DNA from: 67-14 sp035502775
GTDB taxonomy: Bacteria > Actinomycetota > Thermoleophilia > Solirubrobacterales > 70-9
Length of the DNA: 18,414 nt
Assembly: GCA_035502775.1 (NCBI GenBank)
Contig: DATJUB010000059.1
Location: 1 to 18,414 of the forward strand
Reading direction: 5' to 3'
Every line of letters begins with the position of its first letter. Within the stretch, counting starts at the first letter, position 1. Positions 7,499 through 15,144 of the stretch are shown here, one piece after another. The position numbers were made by a program, and so were the translations under genes. The notes beneath the pieces are model-generated. The model was not told the DNA's origin. It saw only the letters and a list, made by a program, of their open reading frames with translations, and made no database searches.

Positions 7499-9553
7499 TC
7501 AGACTCCGAGCAGGTTGTGAACCACCAGATCGATCATCTTGATCCCGACGAATGGAAGCACCAAACCGCCGAGCCCGAAGATGAGCAGGTTGCGCCGCAA
7601 CAGGGCTGTCGCGCCGATCGCCCGGTATCCGACCCCGTTCAGCGCCAGCGGGACCAGGGCCGGGATCACCACCGCGTTGAAGATCAGGGCGGAGATGATC
7701 GCCGATTCCGGCGTGCCGAGATTCATGATGTTGAGCGCGTCGAGCGGGCCGGTCTCCTGTCCGGCCAGCGCGTAGGTTGTCGCGAAGATCGCCGGCAGGA
7801 TCGCGAAATACTTGGCGACATCGTTGGCGATCGAGAACGTGGTCAGGGCCCCACGGGTGATCAGCAGCTGCTTGCCGACCTCCACGATCTCGATCAGCTT
7901 GGTCGGGTTCGAGTCGAGATCAACCATGTTCCCGGCCTCGCGGGCGGCCTGGGTGCCGGTGTTCATCGCGACGCCGACGTCGGCCTGGGCCAGTGCCGGG
8001 GCGTCGTTGGTGCCGTCACCGGTCATCGCGACCATGCGGCCCTCGGCCTGCTCGTTGCGGATCAGCTCGAGCTTGGCCTCCGGGGTCGCTTCGGCGAGGA
8101 AGGTGTCCACACCCGCCTCCTCGGCGATCTTGGCCGCGGTCAGGGGGTTGTCTCCGGTGACCATGACGGTCCGGATGCCCATCGCCCGCAGCTGATCAAA
8201 ACGCTCCTTCATGCCCTCCTTGACGATGTCCTTCAGGTAGATCACGCCGAGCACCTGCGAGTCGCGGGCGACCGCCAGCGGGGTGCCGCCCTCGCGCGCC
8301 ACCCGGTCCAGCGCCGGCTGAAGCTCGGCCGGGGCCTGGCCGCCCTGCGACTCGATCCAGCGCAGGATGGAATCGCCGGCGCCTTTACGCAGCCGGGTTC
8401 CGTCGTGGTCGATGCCGCTCATGCGGGTCTCGGCCGTGAACGGCACGAACTCGGGGCTGACCCCGGCGAAGTTGTGTTCGCGCACGCCGTAGTCCTTGGC
8501 CAGCACCACGATCGAACGTCCCTCCGGGGTCTCGTCGGCCAGTGACGCCATCTGGGCCTCCAGAGCCAGCTGCTCCACGGTGACTCCCGGCATCGGGATG
8601 AACTCGTGGGCCTGGCGGTTGCCGAGCGTGATCGTGCCGGTCTTGTCGAGCAGCAGAACGTCGACGTCACCGGAGGCCTCGACCGAGCGGCCCGAGAGCG
8701 CGAGCACGTTGCGGCGGACCAGGCGGTCCATGCCGGCGATGCCGATCGCGGGCAACAGGGCGCCGATCGTGGTCGGGATCAGGGCGACCAGAAGGGCCGC
8801 CAGGGTCGCGACCGACACGGCCGTCCCGGCGTAGTCGGCGAACGGGGCGAGCGTGACCACCACCGCCAGGAAGATCAGGGTCAGGCCCGCGAGCAGGATG
8901 TTGAGCGCGATCTCGTTCGGGGTCTTCTGGCGGGAGGCACCTTCGATCAGGCCGATCATCCGGTCGATGAAGGACTGGCCGGGAAGCTGGGTGATCTCGA
9001 CCACGATCCGGTCGGAGAGGACCTTGGTTCCGCCGGTCACGGCACTGCGATCACCACCGGCCTCACGGATCACCGGGGCGGACTCGCCGGTGATCGCCGA
9101 CTCGTCGACCGAGGCGATGCCCTCGACGATCGTGCCGTCACCGGGGATGATCTCGCCGGTCTCGACGACCACCACGTCACCGCGGCTGAGCTCCGCCGCG
9201 GCGATGGTCTCACCCGACTTCAGGCGAGCCTGGGTCGAGGTCCGCATCGCCCGTAGGGTCGCGGCCTGAGCCTTGCCCCGGCCCTCGGCGATCGATTCGG
9301 CCAGGTTGGCGAAGATCACGGTCAGCCAGAGCAGGATCGCGACGCTCAGCGAGAACCAGGCGGGATCCTCGCCGATCCCGGATCCGGAGGCGCCGAGAAC
9401 CTGGGCGATCCAGATGCCGGAGATGAGCACCGCGGCCACCTCGACCACGAACATCACCGGGCTCTTGAACACATGCCTCGGATCGAGCTTGCGCAGCGAA
9501 TCCAGGGATGCCTGGAACAGGGCTTCGCGCCCGAGTACGGATCGTTCGTTCAT
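7499..9553 (-). CDS. kdpB: K+-transporting ATPase, catalytic subunit KdpB
   Basis: A 684-aa P-type ATPase, near the usual KdpB length. The actuator motif TGES has Ser158, matching E. coli Ser162, the reported inhibitory phosphorylation site. The phosphorylation motif is DKTGTIT with D303 (E. coli D307), and the hinge is MTGDGTNDAPAL. Transmembrane helices surround these, with the family block SPVMFVVEVAAVL at about 31-43. KdpB hydrolyses ATP to drive K+ uptake through the KdpFABC complex in the inner membrane. The ATG shares one base with the kdpC stop (TGATG) and has a strong GGAGG SD 7 nt upstream. It lies after kdpC, an unusual order. Confidence 0.98.
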   Translation of the reverse strand: MNERSVLGREALFQASLDSLRKLDPRHVFKSPVMFVVEVAAVLISGIWIAQVLGASGSGIGEDPAWFSLSVAILLWLTVIFANLAESIAEGRGKAQAATLRAMRTSTQARLKSGETIAAAELSRGDVVVVETGEIIPGDGTIVEGIASVDESAITGESAPVIREAGGDRSAVTGGTKVLSDRIVVEITQLPGQSFIDRMIGLIEGASRQKTPNEIALNILLAGLTLIFLAVVVTLAPFADYAGTAVSVATLAALLVALIPTTIGALLPAIGIAGMDRLVRRNVLALSGRSVEASGDVDVLLLDKTGTITLGNRQAHEFIPMPGVTVEQLALEAQMASLADETPEGRSIVVLAKDYGVREHNFAGVSPEFVPFTAETRMSGIDHDGTRLRKGAGDSILRWIESQGGQAPAELQPALDRVAREGGTPLAVARDSQVLGVIYLKDIVKEGMKERFDQLRAMGIRTVMVTGDNPLTAAKIAEEAGVDTFLAEATPEAKLELIRNEQAEGRMVAMTGDGTNDAPALAQADVGVAMNTGTQAAREAGNMVDLDSNPTKLIEIVEVGKQLLITRGALTTFSIANDVAKYFAILPAIFATTYALAGQETGPLDALNIMNLGTPESAIISALIFNAVVIPALVPLALNGVGYRAIGATALLRRNLLIFGLGGLVLPFVGIKMIDLVVHNLLGV

Positions 9554-10137
9554 CAGTTTTCCTCCCGGTCGAGGGCGAGATTGAGTTCGAGGACGTTGAC
9601 GCCGGGATCGCCGAGGATTCCCAGGGCGCGGCCGTCGGTGTATTCGTCGATCAGGTCGAGGACCCGGTCGAGGTCGAGGCCGCGGATCTCGGCGACCCGG
9701 TTGGCCTGGATGCGGGCGTCGTCGGGATCGATGTGGGGGTCGATTCCGGAGGCCGAGGTCATCACCGCCGATGGCGGGATGTCACCGGCCGTGAGGCCCG
9801 GCGTGTACTCGCCTTCGCGCTTCAGGTACTTGGCGACGCTCGCGTCGAAGGACTCCTTGGTGTCCTCGCCGTTCGGCCCGTAGTTCGAGAAGAAGGTCGC
9901 GTTCGCCGAGTAGTGCGACTGCGAGGGCCGCGACTGGAAGTACTGGAGCTCCCCGGCGAAGCTCTGGCCGATCAGGCGGGAGCCGACGACCTCCCCGTCG
10001 CGGGTGATCTGGGATCCGTCCGATCCGTTGGGGGAGATCAGCTGGGAGCCCGCCACCGAGAGCAGGGGGTAGGCCAGCCCGAGGGCGAGGGTGAAGGCGA
10101 CCACGGCGATGACCGCGGTGCGGATGTGGGCGATCAT
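9553..10137 (-). CDS. kdpC: K+-transporting ATPase, subunit KdpC
   Basis: A 194-aa protein starting MIAHIRTAV, with one N-terminal transmembrane helix (about residues 8-28) and a periplasmic-type KdpC domain. Diagnostic blocks are LIGQSF, YFQSRPS, SASGIDPHIDPD, QANRVAEIRG and the C-terminal VNVLELNLALD. The middle reads ANATFFSNYGPNG where enterobacterial KdpC has an SGGSNLGPTN-type segment, a sequence variant and not a truncation. The reading frame stays open upstream to 10542, but that part lies inside kdpA and resembles no KdpC. The ATG at 10137 overlaps the kdpA stop (ATGA) and has AAGGA 8 nt upstream, which fixes the start. KdpC stabilises the KdpA-KdpB complex. Confidence 0.96.
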   Translation of the reverse strand: MIAHIRTAVIAVVAFTLALGLAYPLLSVAGSQLISPNGSDGSQITRDGEVVGSRLIGQSFAGELQYFQSRPSQSHYSANATFFSNYGPNGEDTKESFDASVAKYLKREGEYTPGLTAGDIPPSAVMTSASGIDPHIDPDDARIQANRVAEIRGLDLDRVLDLIDEYTDGRALGILGDPGVNVLELNLALDREEN

Positions 10138-11867
10138 GAGAACGTTCCTTCCGATAGAGCCTGGACGATCGGGCCGAGCAGCAGGGCCGGCACGAAGGTG
10201 AGTAGGGCGACGAGCAGGATCACGCCGATGAGCAGGAATACGAAGGTCGGCGTGTCGGTGCGGAAGGTTCCCGCGCCTTCGGGGGTGACCCGCTTGCCGG
10301 CCAGCGCGCCCGCCACCGCGAGGATCGCGAGGATGGGCACGAAGCGCCCGGTCAGCATCACCAGTCCGCCGAGGATGTCGGCGAAGGTGATGCCGAACGA
10401 GCCGACGTTGTTGCCGTTGGGCTGCAGGAAGCCCGTGTACCCGGCGAAGGCGGAGCCGTTGTTGGCGCCCTGGGACACGTAGGCGTAGAGCGTCTCCGAG
10501 AATCCCTGCGGTCCGCCGTTGTAGATCGATGGCGCACCCCACTTGGTCGCCATCGCGAGGCCGGTGGAGGCCAGCATGGTCAGCGGGGTCACCAGCGCGG
10601 CGACGATCACCAGCTTGATCTCCCGGGCGCCGATCCGCTTGCCCAGATACTCGGGTGTGCGCCCGACCATCAGGCCGGCCAGGAAGACCGCCAGCAGCAC
10701 CATCATCAGCATTCCGTAGAGGCCGGCGCCGACACCGCCGAAGATCACCTCGCCGGTCATCATGTTCGCCATCGGGATCGCGCCGCCGAGCCCGGTCATC
10801 GATTCCATCGCCGCGTTGACCGCGCCGCAGGAGGCGACCGTGGTCACGACCGCGAACAGTGACGAGCCGCCGATGCCGTTGCGGATCTCCTTGCCCTCCA
10901 TGTTGCCGCCGGCGATTCCGGCGAGATGCTGGGCGGGCGATCCGTTCGCCTCGGCCAGATAGACGATTGCGACGGCGACCAGGAAGAGTCCCATCATCGC
11001 TCCGTAGATCGCCCAGCCCTGACGGCGGCTGCCGACCATGCGGCCGAAGGTCGCGGTCAGCGCGGCCGGAATGATCAGGATCGCGAGCACCTGGACGAAG
11101 TTGGTCAATCCGCTCGGATTGGAGAACGGCATCGCCGAGTTGACGTTGAAGAATCCGCCGCCGTTGGTGCCGAGCAGCTTGATCGCCTCCTGTGAGGCGT
11201 TCGGCCCCATCGCGAGTGTCTGCTGGTTGCCGACCAGGGTGTTCAGATCGACGTAGTCGCCGAGGTTCTGGATCACTCCCTGCGAGATGAAGAAGATCGT
11301 GGTGAGAATCGAGAGCGGCACCAGCACGTAGACCAGTCCGCGCACCATGTCCTGCCAGAAATTCCCCAGCGAGTCGCCCGAACGGCTGACGATGCCGCGG
11401 ATCAGGGCGATCGCGACGCTGATGCCGACCGCGGCCGAGACGAAGTTCTGGACCGTGAGGCCGACCATCTGGGAGAAGTAGGAGAGGGTCGTCTCACCCG
11501 CGTAGAACTGCCAGTTCGTGTTGGCGACGAAGGAACTGGTCGTGTTGAAGTTCACGTCCCAGGGCGCCGAACCGAGGTTCAGCGGGTTCCAAGGATGAGC
11601 GGACTGGGTGTTGAGAATCAGGTAGAGCAGCAGCCACGAGACCGCCGAGAAGGCGAACAGCGAACCGGCGTATGACTTCCAGTTCTGCTCCTTCGCTCCC
11701 TGGGCCCCGAACAGCTTCATCGTGCCACGCTCGACCGGCCCCAGCACGGGGGAGAAGAGCACCCGCTGCCCGGTGAAGACCTTGGCCATGTAGCCGCCCA
11801 GGACCGGTGTCAGCACGGTCAGGAGTACGACCAGCAGCAGGACCTGGCTGATGCCCGCGAAGTCCAT
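10134..11867 (-). CDS. kdpA: K+-transporting ATPase, channel-like subunit KdpA
   Basis: A 577-aa membrane protein with the four KdpA selectivity-filter loops visible in order: TNWQFYAGE, GTNGGGFFNVN, ASCGAVNAAME and GANNGSAFAG. About ten hydrophobic helices surround them, and the N-terminus is MDFAGISQVLLLV. KdpA selects and binds K+ and passes it to KdpB. The frame is open 35 codons further upstream, but that stretch encodes a Cys/Arg/Ser-rich sequence unlike KdpA and covers kdpF. The ATG at 11867 shares one base with the kdpF stop (TGATG) and has GGAG 8 nt upstream inside kdpF, so it is the better start. Confidence 0.97.
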   Translation of the reverse strand: MDFAGISQVLLLVVLLTVLTPVLGGYMAKVFTGQRVLFSPVLGPVERGTMKLFGAQGAKEQNWKSYAGSLFAFSAVSWLLLYLILNTQSAHPWNPLNLGSAPWDVNFNTTSSFVANTNWQFYAGETTLSYFSQMVGLTVQNFVSAAVGISVAIALIRGIVSRSGDSLGNFWQDMVRGLVYVLVPLSILTTIFFISQGVIQNLGDYVDLNTLVGNQQTLAMGPNASQEAIKLLGTNGGGFFNVNSAMPFSNPSGLTNFVQVLAILIIPAALTATFGRMVGSRRQGWAIYGAMMGLFLVAVAIVYLAEANGSPAQHLAGIAGGNMEGKEIRNGIGGSSLFAVVTTVASCGAVNAAMESMTGLGGAIPMANMMTGEVIFGGVGAGLYGMLMMVLLAVFLAGLMVGRTPEYLGKRIGAREIKLVIVAALVTPLTMLASTGLAMATKWGAPSIYNGGPQGFSETLYAYVSQGANNGSAFAGYTGFLQPNGNNVGSFGITFADILGGLVMLTGRFVPILAILAVAGALAGKRVTPEGAGTFRTDTPTFVFLLIGVILLVALLTFVPALLLGPIVQALSEGTFS

Positions 11868-11947
11868 CAGAGCTTCTCCGGGAAGAGAAGCGCGAAGATC
11901 AGATACGCGAAGAGGAGACCGGAAACGGTCAGAGCGAGAATTTCCAT
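11867..11947 (-). CDS. kdpF: K+-transporting ATPase, small subunit KdpF
   Basis: A 26-aa ORF beginning MEILALTVSGLLFAYLIF and ending FPEKL. It is a single hydrophobic helix with a short charged end, the typical shape and length of KdpF, in the expected place directly before kdpA and sharing one base with its start. KdpF stabilises the KdpABC complex. It follows kdpE by 73 bp, with no strong Shine-Dalgarno in front of its ATG. Confidence 0.9.
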   Translation of the reverse strand: MEILALTVSGLLFAYLIFALLFPEKL

Positions 11948-11983
11948 GAGAGCAGCATCCGCCCGCCCTCATCTGGTCCGTGT

Positions 11984-11999
11984 GGGGATTCCCGTCCCC
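11984..11999. promoter_or_regulatory. Short inverted repeat in the kdpE-kdpF spacer
   Basis: GGGGA and TCCCC flank a 6-nt loop in the only sizeable gap (73 bp) of the kdp cluster. It has no T-tract, so it is not a normal terminator. It could be an attenuating or stabilising hairpin separating regulatory from structural genes, or chance. No clear TANNNT box leads into kdpF. Confidence 0.25.
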
Positions 12000-12020
12000 G
12001 GCATAAAGATTCTGTGTGGA

Positions 12021-12713
12021 TCAGGCCGAGAAGCGGTATCCGACGCCGGTGTCGGTGCGGATGAAGCGCCGGTGCGGCGTCTCGATCTTCCTTCTCAGAT
12101 TGGCGATATGGGTTCGAAGGACCTGGGTGTCGTCGGCGTAGCCCGGTCCCCAGACCTCGGTCAGCAGGGTGCGGTGGGTCATCAGCCGTCCGCGATTCAG
12201 GATCAGCTGGCGCAGCAGGTCGTACTCGATCGGGGTCAGGTGGATCTCGCCGCCGTCACGGGACACGGTATGGGCCGAAAGGTCGATCGAGAGGCCGTTC
12301 ACCTCGATCCGGGGGTCGGCGCTGCCGCCGGGACGGCGACGCAGGACGGCTTCGAGCCTGGCTATCAGTTCGCGTGGACTGAACGGCTTGGTCACGTAGT
12401 CGTCGGCACCGGCCTCGAGCGCGGCCACCTTGCGGTCCTCGTCGCCGACCGCGGAGAGCACGATCAGCGGCATCTCGCTCCAGGAACGGATGCTGCGGCA
12501 GACATCGACCCCGTCGCCGTCGGGCAGGACAAGATCCACGATCGCCGCGTCCGGAACTTTCAGCGAAGCGATGTCGAGCGCCTCGGTGGCGGTCGCGGCG
12601 GGCAGGGGCTCGAAGCCGGCCTCGCGCAGGATCAGCTTCAGGCCGCGCAGGATCTGCATCTCGTCGTCGCAGACCAGGACCTTGCGCCCGGTTTCCGCCC
12701 CTCCGGGACTCAC
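12021..12713 (-). CDS. kdpE: KdpE-like response regulator (OmpR family)
   Basis: A 230-aa two-domain regulator. The receiver domain (about residues 11-123) has acidic pocket D16-D17, phospho-acceptor Asp60 (AIVDLVLPDGDG), S87 and Lys109 (TKPFSP). The C-terminal winged-helix DNA-binding domain (about 132-228) ends with the OmpR-family block LRTHIANLRRKIE and GVGYRFSA. It is expected to be phosphorylated by the upstream kinase and to activate kdpFACB at low K+. The GTG start overlaps the kinase stop by 4 nt (GTGA), with GGAG 8 nt upstream. Assignment to KdpE and not another OmpR regulator rests on its place between a KdpD kinase and kdpF. Confidence 0.93.
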   Translation of the reverse strand: MSPGGAETGRKVLVCDDEMQILRGLKLILREAGFEPLPAATATEALDIASLKVPDAAIVDLVLPDGDGVDVCRSIRSWSEMPLIVLSAVGDEDRKVAALEAGADDYVTKPFSPRELIARLEAVLRRRPGGSADPRIEVNGLSIDLSAHTVSRDGGEIHLTPIEYDLLRQLILNRGRLMTHRTLLTEVWGPGYADDTQVLRTHIANLRRKIETPHRRFIRTDTGVGYRFSA

Positions 12714-14125
12714 TGAGTCCGCTCCGGCGGGATCTCGATCACGAAGGCGGCACCCTGCCCGGGCAGCGACTCGGCGCGGACCGTGCCGCCGTTGGCCTCG
12801 ATGAAGCCGCGGGCGATCGCCAGGCCGAGGCCGGAACCGCGATGGCCGTCCGATTCCTCGAGCCGCACGAACGGATCGAAGATCCGCTCCCGGTCCTCCT
12901 CGGCGATGCCGGGACCGTGATCGACGATGCGCACGACCGCGGCCCCGCGGTCGTCCCGCAGGCTGACCGTGACCGGTTCGGGGGCCGAGTAGCGCTGCGC
13001 GTTCTCCATCAGGTTGACCAGGGCGCGCTCGATCTGGCTGGGGTCGATCCGGAACATTCCGACGCCATCTTCAACCCTGGTCCGGATGGGTGAATCCGGC
13101 AGGTCATGGCGGGCCTGGTCGGCCGCGGTCTCGATCACCTCCTCGATCGAGACCCAGTCTGGCTTGGGTGCCGCGGCACCGGACTCAAGGCGGGATAGGT
13201 CGAGCAGGTTGTCGACCAGGCGGGAGAGGCGGCTCGCCTCGTTGACCACGGCGTCGCTCATCTCGGCCCGCTCCGAATCGCTGAGGCCGGGGCTGCGAAG
13301 AACCTCGCCGGAGGTGACGATCCCGGCCAGGGGTGAGCGCAGGTCGTGGGAGACCGAACGGATCAGTGCGGTCTTCAGCACGTCGGAACGCCGGAGCGCC
13401 CGCGACTCGACCGCCTCCTCCTGGAGCCGGTCCCGTTCGATCGCCGCGCGCAGCACCGCCTCGATCGCGGGGATGATCCGTTCCCGCACCCAGACGAAGG
13501 TTTGGGGATCGGTGCCCGGCGGCAGCTCGAGCCGGCCGTTCCGCTCACCGCCGAGCCGGAGCGGCAGCTCCAGTTCGCTCTCGCCGTCGGGCGCGTCGAG
13601 CGCGAGTTTCGCCCAGTCGAGACCGATCGCTTCGGCGAAGCGGCTCGACGCCTCGGGCAGCGCCGCGGTGGTGCCGCTGCCGCCGAGCAGGATCTTCGCC
13701 ATCTCGGCGGTGATGTCGGCCTCCAGCCGGCGCCGTTCGGCCTCCAGGGTCTGGGTGCGGGAGATCTCGGCCAGGGTCGAGGTGATCATCGCCGCGACCA
13801 GGAAGATCACGAAGGCGACGATGTTCTCGGGCGAGTTGATCGAGAGCACCCCGGTCGGCTCTATGTGGAAGAAGTTGAAGCTGACTCCGCTGAGCACCGC
13901 CGTGTAGAGCCCGATCCCGAGGTTCCAGAAGATCGAGATCGTGAGGACCGGCAGCAGGTAGACCACACCGACCGAGACGGCCGGAGCGACCTCCTTCAAC
14001 GGGAAGATCGCGAGGGTGGTCAGCGCGACCGCGGCGGTCGCCGCGAGCAGACCGGCCGGGGTCGATTGGACCCGCCCCGCGAGAACCGGGATACGCAGAC
14101 GATTTGGGTTCGGAGCGGACGACAC
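12710..14125 (-). CDS. KdpD-type sensor histidine kinase (C-terminal half of KdpD)
   Basis: A 471-aa kinase with the architecture of the second half of KdpD: four predicted transmembrane helices of the DUF4118 type (about residues 24-120, including the family pattern FNFFHIEPTG), then a GAF-like region (about 145-240). The dimerisation/phosphoacceptor domain has SVSHDLRSPLAG with His260, and the ATPase domain has N-box NLMENAQRY, G1 DHGPGIAEED and G2 GSGLGLAIA. The N-terminal KdpD and Usp domains are absent from this chain and are encoded separately at 6377-7498. The GTG start has GGTGAG upstream. The gene is divergent from the rRNA methyltransferase gene with only 47 bp between starts, and it heads the kdp transcription unit. 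Confidence 0.93.
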   Translation of the reverse strand: MSSAPNPNRLRIPVLAGRVQSTPAGLLAATAAVALTTLAIFPLKEVAPAVSVGVVYLLPVLTISIFWNLGIGLYTAVLSGVSFNFFHIEPTGVLSINSPENIVAFVIFLVAAMITSTLAEISRTQTLEAERRRLEADITAEMAKILLGGSGTTAALPEASSRFAEAIGLDWAKLALDAPDGESELELPLRLGGERNGRLELPPGTDPQTFVWVRERIIPAIEAVLRAAIERDRLQEEAVESRALRRSDVLKTALIRSVSHDLRSPLAGIVTSGEVLRSPGLSDSERAEMSDAVVNEASRLSRLVDNLLDLSRLESGAAAPKPDWVSIEEVIETAADQARHDLPDSPIRTRVEDGVGMFRIDPSQIERALVNLMENAQRYSAPEPVTVSLRDDRGAAVVRIVDHGPGIAEEDRERIFDPFVRLEESDGHRGSGLGLAIARGFIEANGGTVRAESLPGQGAAFVIEIPPERTQ

Positions 14126-14160
14126 AACTCACCATCATGCCGGTTCGGGCCGCCGCCATC

Positions 14161-14166
14161 TACTGT
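14161..14166 (+). promoter_or_regulatory. Putative -10 box for a leaderless rlmA-like mRNA
   Basis: TACTGT (TANNNT) ends 6 nt before the GTG chosen as the methyltransferase start, and no Shine-Dalgarno is present. ATGCCG at 14137-14142 is a possible weak -35 with an 18-bp spacer. It lies in the 47-bp gap shared with the divergent kinase promoter. Confidence 0.5.
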
Positions 14167-14172
14167 CTCGGT

Positions 14173-15009
14173 GTGAACGAAGCCGTCGTGAAATACCTGA
14201 TCTGCCCCCATTGCGGCATCGAGCTGCGCGAAAACGGAGGCTCGCTGGTCTGCAGCAACGGCCACACGGCGAACATCGCCAGGCAGGGCTACGTGAGCCT
14301 GCTCGGCAAGTACGCGGGCACCCACACCGCGGATTCGGCCGAGATGGTCGCGGCCCGTGAACGGGTCCTCGGAGCCGGACTTTTCGATCCGATCATCGAG
14401 GCGATCCGCGAAGAGATCGCCGCACCGGGGCGCGTCGATGAGGTCGAAGGCGCCATCGTCGATCTCGGCACCGGGACCGGCCATTACCTCGCCGCCGCTT
14501 TGGACGCCGCCCCGGACCGGGTCGGCATCGGGGTCGACAACTCGAAGTACGCGGCCCGCAAGGCCGCCAAGAGCCACGAGCGGGCCGGCGCGGTGGTCGC
14601 CGACATCTGGGACGAGATCCCGGTGCGGACCGAGTCGGCGGCGATCGTGATCAACGTGTTCGCACCCCGCAACGGCAGGGAGATCGAACGCATCCTGGCC
14701 ACCGGAGGACGCCTCATCGTGATCACGCCGAACCCCGATCACCTGAAAGAGCTGATCGAGCCCTTCGAGATGATCGGCGTGGATCCCGACAAGGAGGAGC
14801 GGCTGGAGAAGAGCCTGGGGGAGATGGCCGACGAGATCAGGGACCGCTCGGTCGAGTGGACGATGGAGCCGACCCCCGATCAGGTCCGTGACCTGGTCGG
14901 CATGGGTCCGAGCGCCGGACGGATCGAGCCCGAGCGCCTCGAAGAGCTGATCGCGGCCTTGGATGACCGGACCACCGTGACCGGCTCCGTCCGGGTTTCC
15001 ACCGTCTAG
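14173..15009 (+). CDS. 23S rRNA (guanine-N1)-methyltransferase, RlmA/TlrB type
   Basis: A 278-aa protein with the RlmA layout. An N-terminal zinc finger is formed by C11, C14, C27 and H31 (CPHC and CSNGH), followed by the linker ARQGYVSLL and the family motif DSAEMVAARERVL. A Rossmann methyltransferase fold follows with SAM-binding motif I VDLGTGTGHYLA. Family members methylate N1 of G745 (RlmA-I) or G748 (RlmA-II/TlrB, conferring resistance to mycinosylated macrolides) in helix 35 of 23S rRNA. Sequence alone does not decide which. The frame is open to 14104, but the GTG at 14173 is preferred because the finger starts a few residues later and a TANNNT box sits 6 nt upstream. Length matches E. 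coli RlmA. Confidence 0.88.
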   Translation: MNEAVVKYLICPHCGIELRENGGSLVCSNGHTANIARQGYVSLLGKYAGTHTADSAEMVAARERVLGAGLFDPIIEAIREEIAAPGRVDEVEGAIVDLGTGTGHYLAAALDAAPDRVGIGVDNSKYAARKAAKSHERAGAVVADIWDEIPVRTESAAIVINVFAPRNGREIERILATGGRLIVITPNPDHLKELIEPFEMIGVDPDKEERLEKSLGEMADEIRDRSVEWTMEPTPDQVRDLVGMGPSAGRIEPERLEELIAALDDRTTVTGSVRVSTV

Positions 15010-15044
15010 GAACACCGCTCAGGAAAGGTTGCCCCGTGCGGATC

Positions 15045-15059
15045 AGCACGTGCTACTGT
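15045..15059 (+). promoter_or_regulatory. Putative promoter/operator of the Tc-A-like gene
   Basis: The 135-bp gap after the methyltransferase holds a perfect 10-bp palindrome AGCACGTGCT (15045-15054) that overlaps a TACTGT -10-like box (15054-15059). TTGCCC at 15029-15034 could be the -35, with a long 19-bp spacer. The CTACTGTC octamer is shared with the rlmA-like promoter. A repressor bound to the palindrome would cover the spacer and -10 region. The predicted mRNA leader is about 80 nt. Confidence 0.4.
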
Positions 15060-15144
15060 CGTCCGCCTGCGACCCAGGGACATCGAAACACTTCGCCTGA
15101 CACGGACGATAGGCGAGTGGCAGTCCGCCGCTCCTTACAGCCGA

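Noticed and set aside
7115..8545. Plus-strand ORF of 476 codons opposite kdpD and kdpB
   Set aside because: It is antisense to strongly conserved KdpB and KdpD domains and encodes no recognisable fold. Long antisense frames are expected at this GC content.
9508..10482. Plus-strand ORF of 324 codons opposite kdpC and kdpA
   Set aside because: It is antisense to the conserved KdpC gene and the 3' end of kdpA, and encodes a low-complexity Val/Gly/Asp/Arg-rich shadow sequence.
10138..10542. N-terminal extension of the kdpC frame
   Set aside because: It lies wholly within kdpA in another frame and is Arg/Pro-rich. KdpC family sequence starts at the ATG at 10137, which has a good SD.
11868..11972. 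N-terminal extension of the kdpA frame by 35 codons
   Set aside because: It overlaps the convincing kdpF gene and has no KdpA similarity. The ATG at 11867 has an SD and gives the normal KdpA N-terminus.
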